NCBI RefSeq assembly: GCF_003391395.1
Contig: NZ_CP024190.1
Coordinates: forward strand, 310,001-374,000
Direction: 5' to 3'
Origin: Mycobacterium marinum
GTDB lineage: Bacteria; Actinomycetota; Actinomycetes; Mycobacteriales; Mycobacteriaceae
DNA: 64,000 bases
Shown here: positions 26,938 to 35,300 of the stretch, in pieces
Position numbering within the stretch: position 1 is the stretch's first letter
How the letters are laid out: the number at the start of each line of letters is the position of its first letter
Position numbers and translations under genes: made by a program
Notes under the pieces: generated by a model
Seen by the model: the letters and a program-made list of their open reading frames with translations, nothing else
Told to the model about the DNA's origin: nothing
Databases searched by the model: none

Positions 26938-27153
26938 ATGGCTTTGGTTGCTACACAACGTATTCCCTACATGACCGGTTTTCCGGGACGTTCGCTGCTC
27001 AGTGCGGGCCGGCGGCTGACCAACAAGTGGTCCGCCCACTTCGTCCTGACACCGCAGGAGCGCGCCAACCGCTACGTGTCCAGGATGCCGATCGCGGTGG
27101 TTACCGCGTCGCTGGGTGGACATCCAGATCTGGGCACCAACAACTACCGCTAA
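26938..27153 (+). CDS. Small 71-residue protein under M-box control
   Basis: A clear ribosome site (AGGAG, 26926-26930) lies 7 nt before the ATG. The protein is basic, has no transmembrane helix, and contains the segments RIPYMTGFPGRSLLSAGRR, NKWSAHFVLTPQERANRYVS and ends GHPDLGTNNYR. M. tuberculosis also has a small protein of unknown function (Rv1535) directly behind an M-box; I suspect this is the same family, but sequence identity was not checked. It precedes the transporter by 107 nt and probably shares its transcript. It may help magnesium adaptation; function unknown. Confidence 0.72.
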   Translation: MALVATQRIPYMTGFPGRSLLSAGRRLTNKWSAHFVLTPQERANRYVSRMPIAVVTASLGGHPDLGTNNYR

Positions 27154-27260
27154 TTCCCTGAGCCGCAACGAACTCGGCGGCGGACGCTGACCCGGTGTCC
27201 GTCGCCGGGAGTGGCTTGCGCTGTCCGGTTCGCCACCCCTGTATCGATAGCGAGACGTTG

Positions 27261-29009
27261 ATGACCTCGATATCCACTTCGCGTCGCGGTGCCCCGAATT
27301 CCGCTGTGCACTCCGCCGACGCCGCCGTCCTGGATTCGGCCCATACCGGCGACATCGTCGGTGCGTTCGGCCGGATCCGGCGGGATGGCGACGGCGTAGC
27401 TTCCCGGCGGTGGCAGCGTCTGCGGACCCTGATGGTCATCAGCGGTCCCGGGCTGATCGTGATGGTCGGCGACAACGACGCCGGTGGTGTCGCCACTTAC
27501 GCTCAGGCCGGCCAGAACTACGGGATGACCCTGCTCTGGACCCTGGCCTTGCTGATCCCGGTGCTGTACGTGAACCAGGAAATGGTGTTGCGCCTGGGTG
27601 CGGTCGTAAGGGTCGGGCACGCGCGGCTGATCTTCGAGCGCTTCGGCAAGTTCTGGGGCGCGTTCAGCGTCGGCGACCTGTTGATCCTCAATGCGCTGAC
27701 CATCGTCACCGAATTCATCGGCGTATCAATGGCCCTCGGCTTTCTCGGCTGCCCGAAGGCGGTCGCCATCCCGGCCGCCGCGGTGCTGTTGTTCGCGGTG
27801 GTCGCCGGCGGCTCATTTCGCCGCTGGGAGCAGATGATGTTTCTGCTGATCGCGGTGAACGTGGTGATCATTCCGATGGCGCTACTGGTGCATCCGACGT
27901 TCTCGGGGACGGTGGGTGGTTTGGTGCCACGCTTCCCCGGAGGACTGGACTCCACGGTGCTGTTGCTCATCGTGGCGATCGTCGGCACCACGATCGCACC
28001 ATGGCAGTTGTTCTTTCAGCAGTCCAACGTGGTGGACAAGCGCATCACGGCGCGCTGGATTCCCTACGCACGAGCGGATCTGGTACTCGGCATCGTCGTG
28101 GTGATCGTCGGGGCGACAGCGCTGATGGCGGTGACCGCATTCGGCCTGGCCGGCACCTCCGACGTCGGCCACTTCAGTGACGCGGGCGCGGTCGCAACGA
28201 GTTTGACCAACCACTTCGGCTCCACCGTGGGCATCCTGTTCGCAGTCGTGCTACTCGACGCATCGCTGATCGGCGCGAACGCCATCGGGCTGGCCACCAC
28301 CTATGCCGTCGGCGACGCGATGGGCAAAAGGCACTCGCTGCACTGGAAGATCAGTGAGGCCCCGCTGTTCTACGGCGGCTACGCGGCGCTACTTGCGATT
28401 TCAGCCGCGGTAGCGTTCAGCCCCGACTACGTGCTCGGCTTGGTGACCCAGGGTGTGCAGGCCCTCGCCGGCATCCTGCTACCGTCGGCAACGGTATTTC
28501 TGGTGTTGCTCTGCAACGACCATGCGGTACTGGGTCCGTGGGTAAACACCCTGCGGCAGAACATCATTGCTTGGACCACGGTCTGGTGTCTGGTCTTGCT
28601 GTCGCTGGCGCTGACGGTAACGACCTTCTTTCCGCGCCTGTCGACCGCCGCCATCGAGATAGGTCTGGTGGCCGGCGCGGCGATCGGCATGATGGGTGGC
28701 GCTGCGGTGCTTATCACCGGCCGCCGGCGCAGCGACCGACGCGACGCGGAGGCCATCTCGAAATCCCTGGGCGGCGGGCTAGATCCCGGGGAGGTCGATG
28801 AGATCAACGACGCCAAGTTGCTCAGCCGTGCCGAACGGCGTGCCATTCGCCAACAGGACCGGGCCCAGTGGTGTACCCCCAATCTGACCGACCTTGCCCG
28901 CCCGGCCATGTCGCAGGCACACCGGCTGGGCCTATTCACCCTGCGGGCCTACCTCGTGGTCGCGGTGGTGCTGGTGGTTGTCAAGGTGGTGCAGGCCGGG
29001 ATCGGCTGA
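27261..29009 (+). CDS. NRAMP-family divalent-cation transporter, probable Mg2+ transporter (NRMT-like)
   Basis: This 582-residue protein has a hydrophilic N-terminus of about 55 residues, about 11 transmembrane helices and a cytoplasmic tail near 510-560. NRAMP metal sites are the TM1 DPGN motif and the TM6 Met-Pro-His motif. Here TM1 reads GDNDAGGVATYAQAG (DPGN becomes D73-A-G-G76) and TM6 reads GTTIAPWQ (MPH becomes A246-P-W). Loss of the TM6 Met is a described feature of NRAMP-related magnesium transporters. With the M-box upstream, Mg2+ uptake is the best inference. ATG 27261 is chosen; an in-frame GTG at 27195 is possible. Confidence 0.88.
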   Translation: MTSISTSRRGAPNSAVHSADAAVLDSAHTGDIVGAFGRIRRDGDGVASRRWQRLRTLMVISGPGLIVMVGDNDAGGVATYAQAGQNYGMTLLWTLALLIPVLYVNQEMVLRLGAVVRVGHARLIFERFGKFWGAFSVGDLLILNALTIVTEFIGVSMALGFLGCPKAVAIPAAAVLLFAVVAGGSFRRWEQMMFLLIAVNVVIIPMALLVHPTFSGTVGGLVPRFPGGLDSTVLLLIVAIVGTTIAPWQLFFQQSNVVDKRITARWIPYARADLVLGIVVVIVGATALMAVTAFGLAGTSDVGHFSDAGAVATSLTNHFGSTVGILFAVVLLDASLIGANAIGLATTYAVGDAMGKRHSLHWKISEAPLFYGGYAALLAISAAVAFSPDYVLGLVTQGVQALAGILLPSATVFLVLLCNDHAVLGPWVNTLRQNIIAWTTVWCLVLLSLALTVTTFFPRLSTAAIEIGLVAGAAIGMMGGAAVLITGRRRSDRRDAEAISKSLGGGLDPGEVDEINDAKLLSRAERRAIRQQDRAQWCTPNLTDLARPAMSQAHRLGLFTLRAYLVVAVVLVVVKVVQAGIG

Positions 29010-29060
29010 CCGGCCGGATGATTCAGCCGGCAGCCAGCACCGTTGTGCGCGCCGGAAAGA

Positions 29061-29816
29061 CTAGCCGACCACCTCGATCGGATCGCCGACGTTGACGCTG
29101 TCGAAGTACCACGCCGCGTTATCCGGGCTCAGGTTGATGCACCCGTGGCTCACATTGGCGTAGCCCTGTGAGTTCACCGACCACGGCGCCGAATGGACAT
29201 ACACTCCGCTCCACGTGACCCGAACCGCGTAGGAGGCGGTGATCATGTACCCGTCCGACGAGTTCAGCGGGATGCCGATGGTGCGGGAGTCCATGACAAC
29301 GGTGCGCTCTTTGGACAAGGCGGTGAAGCTGCCGATCGGAGTGGGGCGACTGGGCTTGCCCATCGACGCCGGCATGGTGCGCAGCACGTCACCGTTGCGG
29401 CTGACGGTGAAGGTGTGCGCGGAGATGCTGGCCACACCGAGCAGCTCGTCACCGGTCTCGAAGCCGGTGGTCAGTTCCTGCACCCCCACCGAAACGCGCG
29501 TGTGGGTGGGCCAGTATCGGTCCGGCACCCACTGCACGACGTTGCTTTGGACCCACTGGAAGTGTCCGGTCATGTTGCTCGGTGAAAGGACGTGAATGGT
29601 CCGTTGGGCGGCGCGGCGGTTGGTCACTGGCGCGGTGAACGTCACCACCACGGGGTGCGCCACTCCTACCACCGCGCCGTTCGCGGGCAACACCGAAGCA
29701 ACGCCCGGAATCGGCTCTGCGGCCGGCAGGGCCGCGGTGGCGGGACTGCCCGCTGCCACGACCGCCAATACTGTAATCGCAACCATAACGAATAGATAAC
29801 GAATTATTCGACGCAT
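29061..29816 (-). CDS. ldtA: L,D-transpeptidase LdtA (YkuD domain)
   Basis: This 251-residue secreted protein forms 3-3 cross-links in peptidoglycan. It has an N-terminal signal sequence (RRIIRYLFVMVAITVLAVV, cut near SPATAA), an Ig-like domain (residues about 45-125) and a YkuD catalytic domain ending in VSHGCINL, with the active Cys in the SHGCxN motif. ATG 29816 gives exactly 251 residues, the length recalled for Rv0116c, and follows GAAGGGCGG; a longer frame from 29846 only adds ten charged residues. It is divergent from oxyS and converges on the transporter gene. Confidence 0.93.
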   Translation of the reverse strand: MRRIIRYLFVMVAITVLAVVAAGSPATAALPAAEPIPGVASVLPANGAVVGVAHPVVVTFTAPVTNRRAAQRTIHVLSPSNMTGHFQWVQSNVVQWVPDRYWPTHTRVSVGVQELTTGFETGDELLGVASISAHTFTVSRNGDVLRTMPASMGKPSRPTPIGSFTALSKERTVVMDSRTIGIPLNSSDGYMITASYAVRVTWSGVYVHSAPWSVNSQGYANVSHGCINLSPDNAAWYFDSVNVGDPIEVVG

Positions 29817-29843
29817 GGCGTCCGCCCTTCGAGATGGTGCGAG

Positions 29844-29864
29844 CAACTAAACGCATTCTAGTTG
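29844..29864. promoter_or_regulatory. Inverted repeat CAACTA-N9-TAGTTG in the ldtA-oxyS interval
   Basis: A perfect 6-bp-arm inverted repeat 28 bp upstream of the ldtA ATG. It contains a T-N11-A spacing of the kind bound by LysR-type regulators, so OxyS is a possible ligand, though divergent LysR sites usually lie nearer their own gene. It could also be part of the ldtA promoter. Confidence 0.35.
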
Positions 29865-30231
29865 TTAGGTGCCCACTCGCGGGGTGTAGCAAACAATTCT
29901 CAGTAAGCCTGGGGGTCGGGATTCGGGCCCATATTCGGGGTCTCGGGTGAAACTCCTCGGTGCGCCGAAAATCAATCCGGAATTGACGTTGACGCAGATT
30001 CCGGGGTCGGATTCGCTGGTAGCGATACCGATTCCGCGTACGTCCGGGCTGGCTCGTCGCGCCGCGCCTGCGGTCCAAACGCGCTGCGGGGTAACGAGAA
30101 CCGCCCAATGGCGCGCGGATCTTGTCGCGACGGTGCAGGACCTGGCGGCCCAATCGGGGACCGGCGGGCGACAACGGTCCGGCGGGGGCGGTAGCCTCAG
30201 CGAATCGGTACCCATGACCGAGGAGGTGTCA
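29865..30231. other. Intergenic region between ldtA and oxyS
   Basis: Apart from the inverted repeat at 29844-29864, this divergent interval shows no recognisable gene or RNA. A plus-strand open frame from 29947 runs into oxyS, but its extra residues look non-coding. Confidence 0.4.
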
Positions 30232-31164
30232 GTGCTCTTCCGTCAACTGGAGTACTTCGTCGCGGTAGCTCAGGAACGCCACTTCGCCCGGGCGGCGGAG
30301 AAGTGTTACGTGTCGCAGCCCGCCTTGTCCTCGGCAATCGCCAAGCTCGAACGTGAACTCAACGTCACCTTGATCAATCGGGGCCACAGCTTCGAGGGGC
30401 TCACCCCGGAGGGTGAGCGGTTGGTGGTCTGGGCCAAGCGGATCATCGCCGAGCACGACGCCTTCAAGGCAGAGGTGGACGCGGTGCGATCGGGGATCAC
30501 CGGAACGCTGCGTTTGGGCACCGTTCCGTCTGCCTCGACAACTGCGTCGCTGGTGCTGTCGGACTTCTGCTCGGCGCACCCGTTGGTGAAGGCGCAGATC
30601 TGTTCCCGGTTGGCGGTCACCGAGCTGTACCGGCGGCTGCGTGACTTCGAGCTGGACGCCGCCATCGTGTATACGTCCTCCGACGATGGTCATGACGTTG
30701 ACTTGGTGCCGCTGTACGAGGAGCGCTATGTGCTGCTGGCGCCGCCGGAGATGTTGCCCCCTGGCGTGTCGACGCTGAGCTGGCTCGATGCCGCGCAGCT
30801 ACCACTGGCCCTGCTCTCCTCGGATATGCGAGACCGGCAAATCATCGACGCGGCCTTCGCCGACCACGCCATCACGGTCAGTCCGCAGGTTGAAACCGAT
30901 TCCGTTGCTTCGCTGTTCGCTCAGGTCGCCACGGGGAATTCGGCGTCCATTGTGCCGCACACCTGGCTATGGACCACACCCGCGGGCGGTGAGATACGCC
31001 CGGTCCAACTGGTCAGCCCGGTGGTGAAAGCCCAGGTCGCCTTGGCTACCAGTTCCACCGGGCCTGGATCTCCCGTCGCCAGGGCGCTGATGACCAGCGC
31101 CCAGGGGCTCGCGTTGGATGAGTTCTTCCAAACGCGGCTGATGGAGATCAGCCGCCGGCGCTGA
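30232..31164 (+). CDS. oxyS: LysR-type transcriptional regulator OxyS
   Basis: This protein of about 310 residues has an N-terminal LysR helix-turn-helix (LFRQLEYFVAVAQERHFARAAEK, then CYVSQPALSSAIAKLERELN) and a periplasmic-binding-like effector domain. In M. tuberculosis OxyS (Rv0117) is linked to the oxidative stress response, repressing katG when overproduced. GTG 30232 is chosen because AGGAGG ends 5 nt upstream; an ATG at 30214 would add six residues (MTEEVS) and cannot be excluded. The 3' end overlaps oxcA by 17 bp (convergent). Order ldtA-oxyS-oxcA-fadD7-fusA2 matches Rv0116c-Rv0120c. Confidence 0.92.
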   Translation: MLFRQLEYFVAVAQERHFARAAEKCYVSQPALSSAIAKLERELNVTLINRGHSFEGLTPEGERLVVWAKRIIAEHDAFKAEVDAVRSGITGTLRLGTVPSASTTASLVLSDFCSAHPLVKAQICSRLAVTELYRRLRDFELDAAIVYTSSDDGHDVDLVPLYEERYVLLAPPEMLPPGVSTLSWLDAAQLPLALLSSDMRDRQIIDAAFADHAITVSPQVETDSVASLFAQVATGNSASIVPHTWLWTTPAGGEIRPVQLVSPVVKAQVALATSSTGPGSPVARALMTSAQGLALDEFFQTRLMEISRRR

Positions 31165-32911
31165 CCCGCGCTGGGGTGGCCGCGCTAGTGGGATTCAGGC
31201 TGGCTAGGTGCCCGCTCTCCACACCGGCGGCCGGGTCGAGTTCGCAGTCGATGACGGTGGGTCCGTTGGATGCGAGCGCCGCGGTTAGCGCCGACCGCAG
31301 CTCAGTCGGGGTGGTGACGTGATATCCCTTGCCGCCGAATGCTTCTGCGATCAGCTCGTGGCGTGCGTGGGCGCTCAACACAGTGGGGGCGGGGTCGTTG
31401 GTACTGGCGTCTGTGGCCTGGGCCTTGGTGGCCTCGTCGCCACGGTAGACGCCGCCGTTGTTGAGGATGACCACGGTGACGGGAAGGTGGTAGCGGCAGA
31501 TGGTCTCGACCTCCATGCCACTGAAACCAAATGCACTATCCCCTTCGATTGCGACGACGGGCCGGCCGGTCTCCACCGCGGCCGCGATGGAGTAGCCCAT
31601 GCCGATACCCATCACCCCCCACGTTCCCGTGTCGATACGGTGACGCGGCAGCTGCATGTCGATGACATTGCGGGCCAGGTCTAGCGCGTTGGCGCCTTCA
31701 TTGACCACATACACGTCGGGATTATCTTGCAGCACAGTGCGAATGGCGCCAAGCGCGTTGTAGAACCGCATCGGGTGCGGATCCTCGGCCAAGCGTTGCA
31801 GCATTTTTGCTTCGTTGCGTGCCTTGCGTTCGGCGAGCTCGGTGGTCCACGGGGCCCTGGTCGCGATCGGATGCCGGGCCAGGCCGTCGGACAATGCCGC
31901 CATCACCGAGCCGATGTCACCGGTCAGTGGCGCGGCAATCGGGCGGTTGCTATCGAACTCCGATGCCGCGATGTCGACCTGGATGAACTTGGCGTCGGCC
32001 GACCACTGCGGTGACTCGCCGTGGCCGAGTAGCCAATTCAGCCGAGCCCCGATCAGCAGGACAGCGTCGGCGCGGGCGATGGCAAGCGAGCGAGCCGCCC
32101 CCGCGGAGCACGGATGCGAATCCGGCAGTAGCCCCTTGGCCATTGACATGGGCAGGAACGGAATTCCGGTCGTCTCGATGAACTCCCGGATCGCGTTGTC
32201 GGCCTGTGCGTATGCCGCGCCCTTGCCCAGCACGATCAGCGGACGTTGGGCCTGGCTGAGGATGGTCAGTGCGCGATCGACGGCCTCGGGTGCAGGCAAC
32301 TGCCGCGGGGCCGGGTCGACGAGGCGCCAAACGGTCGCCGCGGCGGCCGTCGCGTCCATCGCCTGACCGAGTACCTCGCCGGGGACGTCGAGGTAGACCC
32401 CGCCCGGGCGGCCCGAGATCGCGGTGCGCAACGCGCGGGCAATGCCAAGCCCGATATCTTCGACCCGATTGATCCGGTACGCGGCTTTCGCGAATGGGCG
32501 GGCCGCGTTGAGCTGGTCGATCTCCTGATAGTCGCCACGTGCCAGATCCACGATCGCCCGCTGGCTGGACCCGGAAATCTGGATCATCGGGAAGCAGTTG
32601 GCGGTTGCGTTGGCCAGTGCGGGCAGCGCGTTGAGGAAACCCGGGCCCGACGTGGTGAGGCACACCCCGGGCCGGGCGGTCAGGAAGCCTGCGGCGGCCG
32701 CCGCGTTGGCGGCGGAGGCTTCGTGGCGGAATCCGATGTAGCGGATTCCGCGGGCCTGCACGGTGCGCGCCAGGTCGGTGATGGGGATGCCGACGATTCC
32801 GTAGATCGTGGCGACGTCGTTGGCTTTGAGTGCGTCGGCCACCAGATGGAAACCATCGGTCAATCCGCCTGCGGCTGTCGCGTCGCTGGGAGATGCCGAT
32901 TGTGTGGTCAT
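31148..32911 (-). CDS. oxcA: Oxalyl-CoA decarboxylase (ThDP enzyme)
   Basis: This 587-residue ThDP enzyme converts oxalyl-CoA to formyl-CoA and CO2. Visible are the N-terminal catalytic Glu region (FRHEASAANAAAAAGFLT), the TSGPGFLNAL motif, and the ThDP-binding GDSAFGFSGMEVETICRY...LNNGGVY pattern (GD-x25-NN). ATG 32911 follows GAGGAG by 8 nt; the longer frame to 32986 lacks support. With neighbour fadD7 as a possible oxalyl-CoA synthetase, the pair may degrade oxalate, which also links to acid and formate metabolism. Convergent overlap with oxyS is 17 bp. Confidence 0.92.
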   Translation of the reverse strand: MTTQSASPSDATAAGGLTDGFHLVADALKANDVATIYGIVGIPITDLARTVQARGIRYIGFRHEASAANAAAAAGFLTARPGVCLTTSGPGFLNALPALANATANCFPMIQISGSSQRAIVDLARGDYQEIDQLNAARPFAKAAYRINRVEDIGLGIARALRTAISGRPGGVYLDVPGEVLGQAMDATAAAATVWRLVDPAPRQLPAPEAVDRALTILSQAQRPLIVLGKGAAYAQADNAIREFIETTGIPFLPMSMAKGLLPDSHPCSAGAARSLAIARADAVLLIGARLNWLLGHGESPQWSADAKFIQVDIAASEFDSNRPIAAPLTGDIGSVMAALSDGLARHPIATRAPWTTELAERKARNEAKMLQRLAEDPHPMRFYNALGAIRTVLQDNPDVYVVNEGANALDLARNVIDMQLPRHRIDTGTWGVMGIGMGYSIAAAVETGRPVVAIEGDSAFGFSGMEVETICRYHLPVTVVILNNGGVYRGDEATKAQATDASTNDPAPTVLSAHARHELIAEAFGGKGYHVTTPTELRSALTAALASNGPTVIDCELDPAAGVESGHLASLNPTSAATPARVSAGG

Positions 32912-33059
32912 GGTGGCGACTCCTCGGGTGTGTTGGTGGCCGGTGGCTTGATCACCACTCTTATCGGGTGCCCCCGCTGTGTCCAAGACCGGTTCTCTAT
33001 CCGACGATTCACTCCGTCTATCGAGCGGCGGCCACGGCGTAGGCCGGCACCACCGCGAC

Positions 33060-33080
33060 TCGATAGCCGTCGGCTATCGA
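33060..33080. promoter_or_regulatory. Perfect 21-bp palindrome in the oxcA-fadD7 promoter region
   Basis: Arms TCGATAGCCG and CGGCTATCGA are separated by a single T. A related segment (TAGCCGGT) follows at about 33085. It lies 98 bp upstream of fadD7 and 149 bp upstream of oxcA, so it could control both divergent genes. A protein-binding operator is more likely than a terminator because both genes point away. Confidence 0.6.
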
Positions 33081-33177
33081 CTGGTAGCCGGTCAGTATTG
33101 GACAACGCGTACCGATCACCGGCAGGGTGCTGATCAGGTGCCAACTGCACCGGTAATACCTGGAGGGAGTGCACGCG

Positions 33178-34812
33178 ATGGCATCGGACTCGATCACCAG
33201 CGGCCAGGCAGTGGCCGCGCACGTCGGGACCCAACCCTGCGACTCGGCCGCCGGCCCTCGGCTGGCGGACCTGGTGGAGCTGGCGGCGGCCCAGCTGCCG
33301 GAGGCAACCGCGGTCATCTTCACCGCCGATCGTGTCGCGGTCAGCTATCGCGACCTGGTCCGCCTGGTCGACGACCTCGCCGGGCAGCTGACTCGGGCCG
33401 GCCTGCGGCCGGGGGAGCGGGTGGCGTTGCGCTCGGGCAGCAACCTCGAGTTCGTGGTCGCGCTGCTGGCCGCGTCACGCGCGAATCTGATCGTCGTTCC
33501 GCTGGATCCGGCGCTGCCGGTCGCTGACCAACGCGCCCGCGCCGGGGCCGCAGGGGCACGCGTGGTGCTCATCGACGGCACCGGACCCGGCGACCGGGAT
33601 GAACCGGCGGTTCGATGGTGGCCGATCGCGGTGAGTGTGGCGCGCGATACCGGCATCCTGTCGGTCCATTTGGACGCCGCCGGCGAGCCCACCGCGGTGG
33701 CGTCGGCGCCCCAGGGGCTGCGGGCCGACGACGCCATGATCATGTTCACCGGGGGAACCACGGGGCTGCCGAAGATGGTTCCCTGGACGCGCGCCAACAT
33801 CGCCACCTCGATACGGTCCATCATCGCGGGATATCGGCTGAGCCCACAGGACGCGACGGTTGCGGTGATGCCGCTGTACCACGGCCACGGCCTGATGGCC
33901 GCGTTGCTGTCGACCCTGGTCTCGGGGGGCACGGTGCTGCTGCCGGCTCGCGGAAAATTCTCGGCGCACACATTCTGGGACGACATTCACGTCGCGCACG
34001 CCACCTGGTACACCGCGGTGCCCACGATCCACCAGATCTTGTTGGAGCGCGCGAAGACGCAACGGGAAGCCGACTCGTCCGGCCGGACTCGCGCCGCATT
34101 GCGCTTCATCCGCAGTTGCAGCGCGCCACTCACGCCCGAAACCGCGCAAGCGTTGCATGACGAGTTCTCCGCCCCGGTGTTGTGCGCATTCGGCATGACC
34201 GAGGCCACCCACCAGGTGGCAAGCACCGGTGTCGAGGGCAGCGGCTGCGACGAAAACCCCGCTGAGTCAACCGGTCTGGTCGGTCGATCAACGGGGCCCG
34301 AAATCCGGATCGTCGGGCCCGACGGGCATCCGGTCGGGCCCGGCGCCGTCGGCGAAGTCTGGTTGCACGGCCCCACGGTGGTGCGCGGCTACCTCGGTGA
34401 CCCGAAGATCACCGCGGCAAACTTCACCGACGGCTGGCTACGCACCGGCGACCTCGGAACCCTGTCGCAGGCGGGCGACCTCAGCATCCGCGGCCGGATC
34501 AAGGAACTGATCAACCGGGGCGGGGAGAAGATTTCCCCGGAACGCGTCGAAGGGGTGCTGGCCAGCCACCCCGGGGTGCTGGAGAACGCGGTCTTCGGCG
34601 TCCCCGACGCGCTCTACGGGGAAGCGGTCGCGGCGGTGATCGTGCCGCGTGAGCCCGCGCCCACTGCGCAGGAACTCACCGAATTCTGCCGGGAGAAGCT
34701 GGCGTCCTTCGAAATTCCGGCCACCTTCCAGATGGCCAGTGAGCTGCCGCATACCGCGAAGGGGTCGCTGGACCGGCGCGCGGTGGCCCAACAGTTCGGC
34801 GGGCAGGCCTAG
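33178..34812 (+). CDS. fadD7: Acyl-CoA synthetase FadD7 (possible oxalyl-CoA synthetase)
   Basis: This 544-residue adenylate-forming enzyme shows MFTGGTTGLPKMVPWT (P-loop, about 190), FGMTEATHQVAS, WLRTGDLG, RGRIKELINRGGEKISP and a terminal HTAKGSLDRRAV. The body resembles plant and fungal AAE3-type oxalyl-CoA synthetases, which fits the divergent neighbour oxcA. ATG 33178 follows GGAGGG with 10-nt spacing; a GTG at 33169 is too close to that site. Its stop overlaps the convergent DUF2231 gene by 4 nt. Oxalate as substrate is inferred from context. Confidence 0.9.
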   Translation: MASDSITSGQAVAAHVGTQPCDSAAGPRLADLVELAAAQLPEATAVIFTADRVAVSYRDLVRLVDDLAGQLTRAGLRPGERVALRSGSNLEFVVALLAASRANLIVVPLDPALPVADQRARAGAAGARVVLIDGTGPGDRDEPAVRWWPIAVSVARDTGILSVHLDAAGEPTAVASAPQGLRADDAMIMFTGGTTGLPKMVPWTRANIATSIRSIIAGYRLSPQDATVAVMPLYHGHGLMAALLSTLVSGGTVLLPARGKFSAHTFWDDIHVAHATWYTAVPTIHQILLERAKTQREADSSGRTRAALRFIRSCSAPLTPETAQALHDEFSAPVLCAFGMTEATHQVASTGVEGSGCDENPAESTGLVGRSTGPEIRIVGPDGHPVGPGAVGEVWLHGPTVVRGYLGDPKITAANFTDGWLRTGDLGTLSQAGDLSIRGRIKELINRGGEKISPERVEGVLASHPGVLENAVFGVPDALYGEAVAAVIVPREPAPTAQELTEFCREKLASFEIPATFQMASELPHTAKGSLDRRAVAQQFGGQA

Positions 34813-35285
34813 TAGGGTCCCGGCGCCGAAGCGATGGAACCCCAGGCGGCCTGCGCGCCGGAATCGCCGACCCGGTAGGTCGCGACGAGCGTGGCCGCGG
34901 CGGCGACGATCACCAGCGCGGTGATCGTCAGGCGCGTCGCGGTGTTGACCGCACGCCCCCGTTCCCGGCGAACATGCATGACCACCAGCAGGGCGACGGC
35001 CAACGCCTGGACCGCCATGAAATAGGTCAGGGTCTCACCGAGTTCTTGGTGCTTTTCTACCAGCGGTGACGGGCCCAGCCGAGCCTGAAGCCATGCACCG
35101 GCGTCAGCGGTGATCGGGGTCGCGATGAGTGTGATGACCGCCAGCAGCAGCGTCAGCCAGACAAATCGCTGCCGTGCCGGTGTCCACAAGGCACACACGA
35201 TGGCCAGGATCGCGGTCAGCGGACCCAGCACCACGACCAGGTGATTGAGCAGGATGTGCGCGGGCAGTCCGTTGATGGTCGACAT
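34809..35285 (-). CDS. DUF2231-type small integral membrane protein
   Basis: This 158-residue protein has four predicted transmembrane helices. It has the family pattern NGLPAHILLNHLVVVLGPLTA at the N-terminus with conserved His residues, a central KHQELGETLTYF loop with His/Glu, and YRVGDSGAQAAWG at the end. DUF2231 proteins may bind heme or metal through these His residues; function is unknown. It starts 15 nt after the fusA2 stop on the same strand, so it is probably co-transcribed with fusA2, and ends over the fadD7 stop. Confidence 0.85.
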   Translation of the reverse strand: MSTINGLPAHILLNHLVVVLGPLTAILAIVCALWTPARQRFVWLTLLLAVITLIATPITADAGAWLQARLGPSPLVEKHQELGETLTYFMAVQALAVALLVVMHVRRERGRAVNTATRLTITALVIVAAAATLVATYRVGDSGAQAAWGSIASAPGPY

Positions 35286-35300
35286 GAATCCGCCGGGCCG

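Noticed and set aside
26735..26974. 79-codon GTG frame overlapping the leader ORF
   Set aside because: Runs through the hairpin and past the start of the 71-residue gene; the ATG frame at 26731 uses the ribosome site better and stops before the hairpin.
29947..30231. N-terminal extension of OxyS by 95 codons
   Set aside because: The LysR helix-turn-helix begins directly after the GTG/ATG near 30214-30232, where the ribosome site is; the extension lacks protein-like features.
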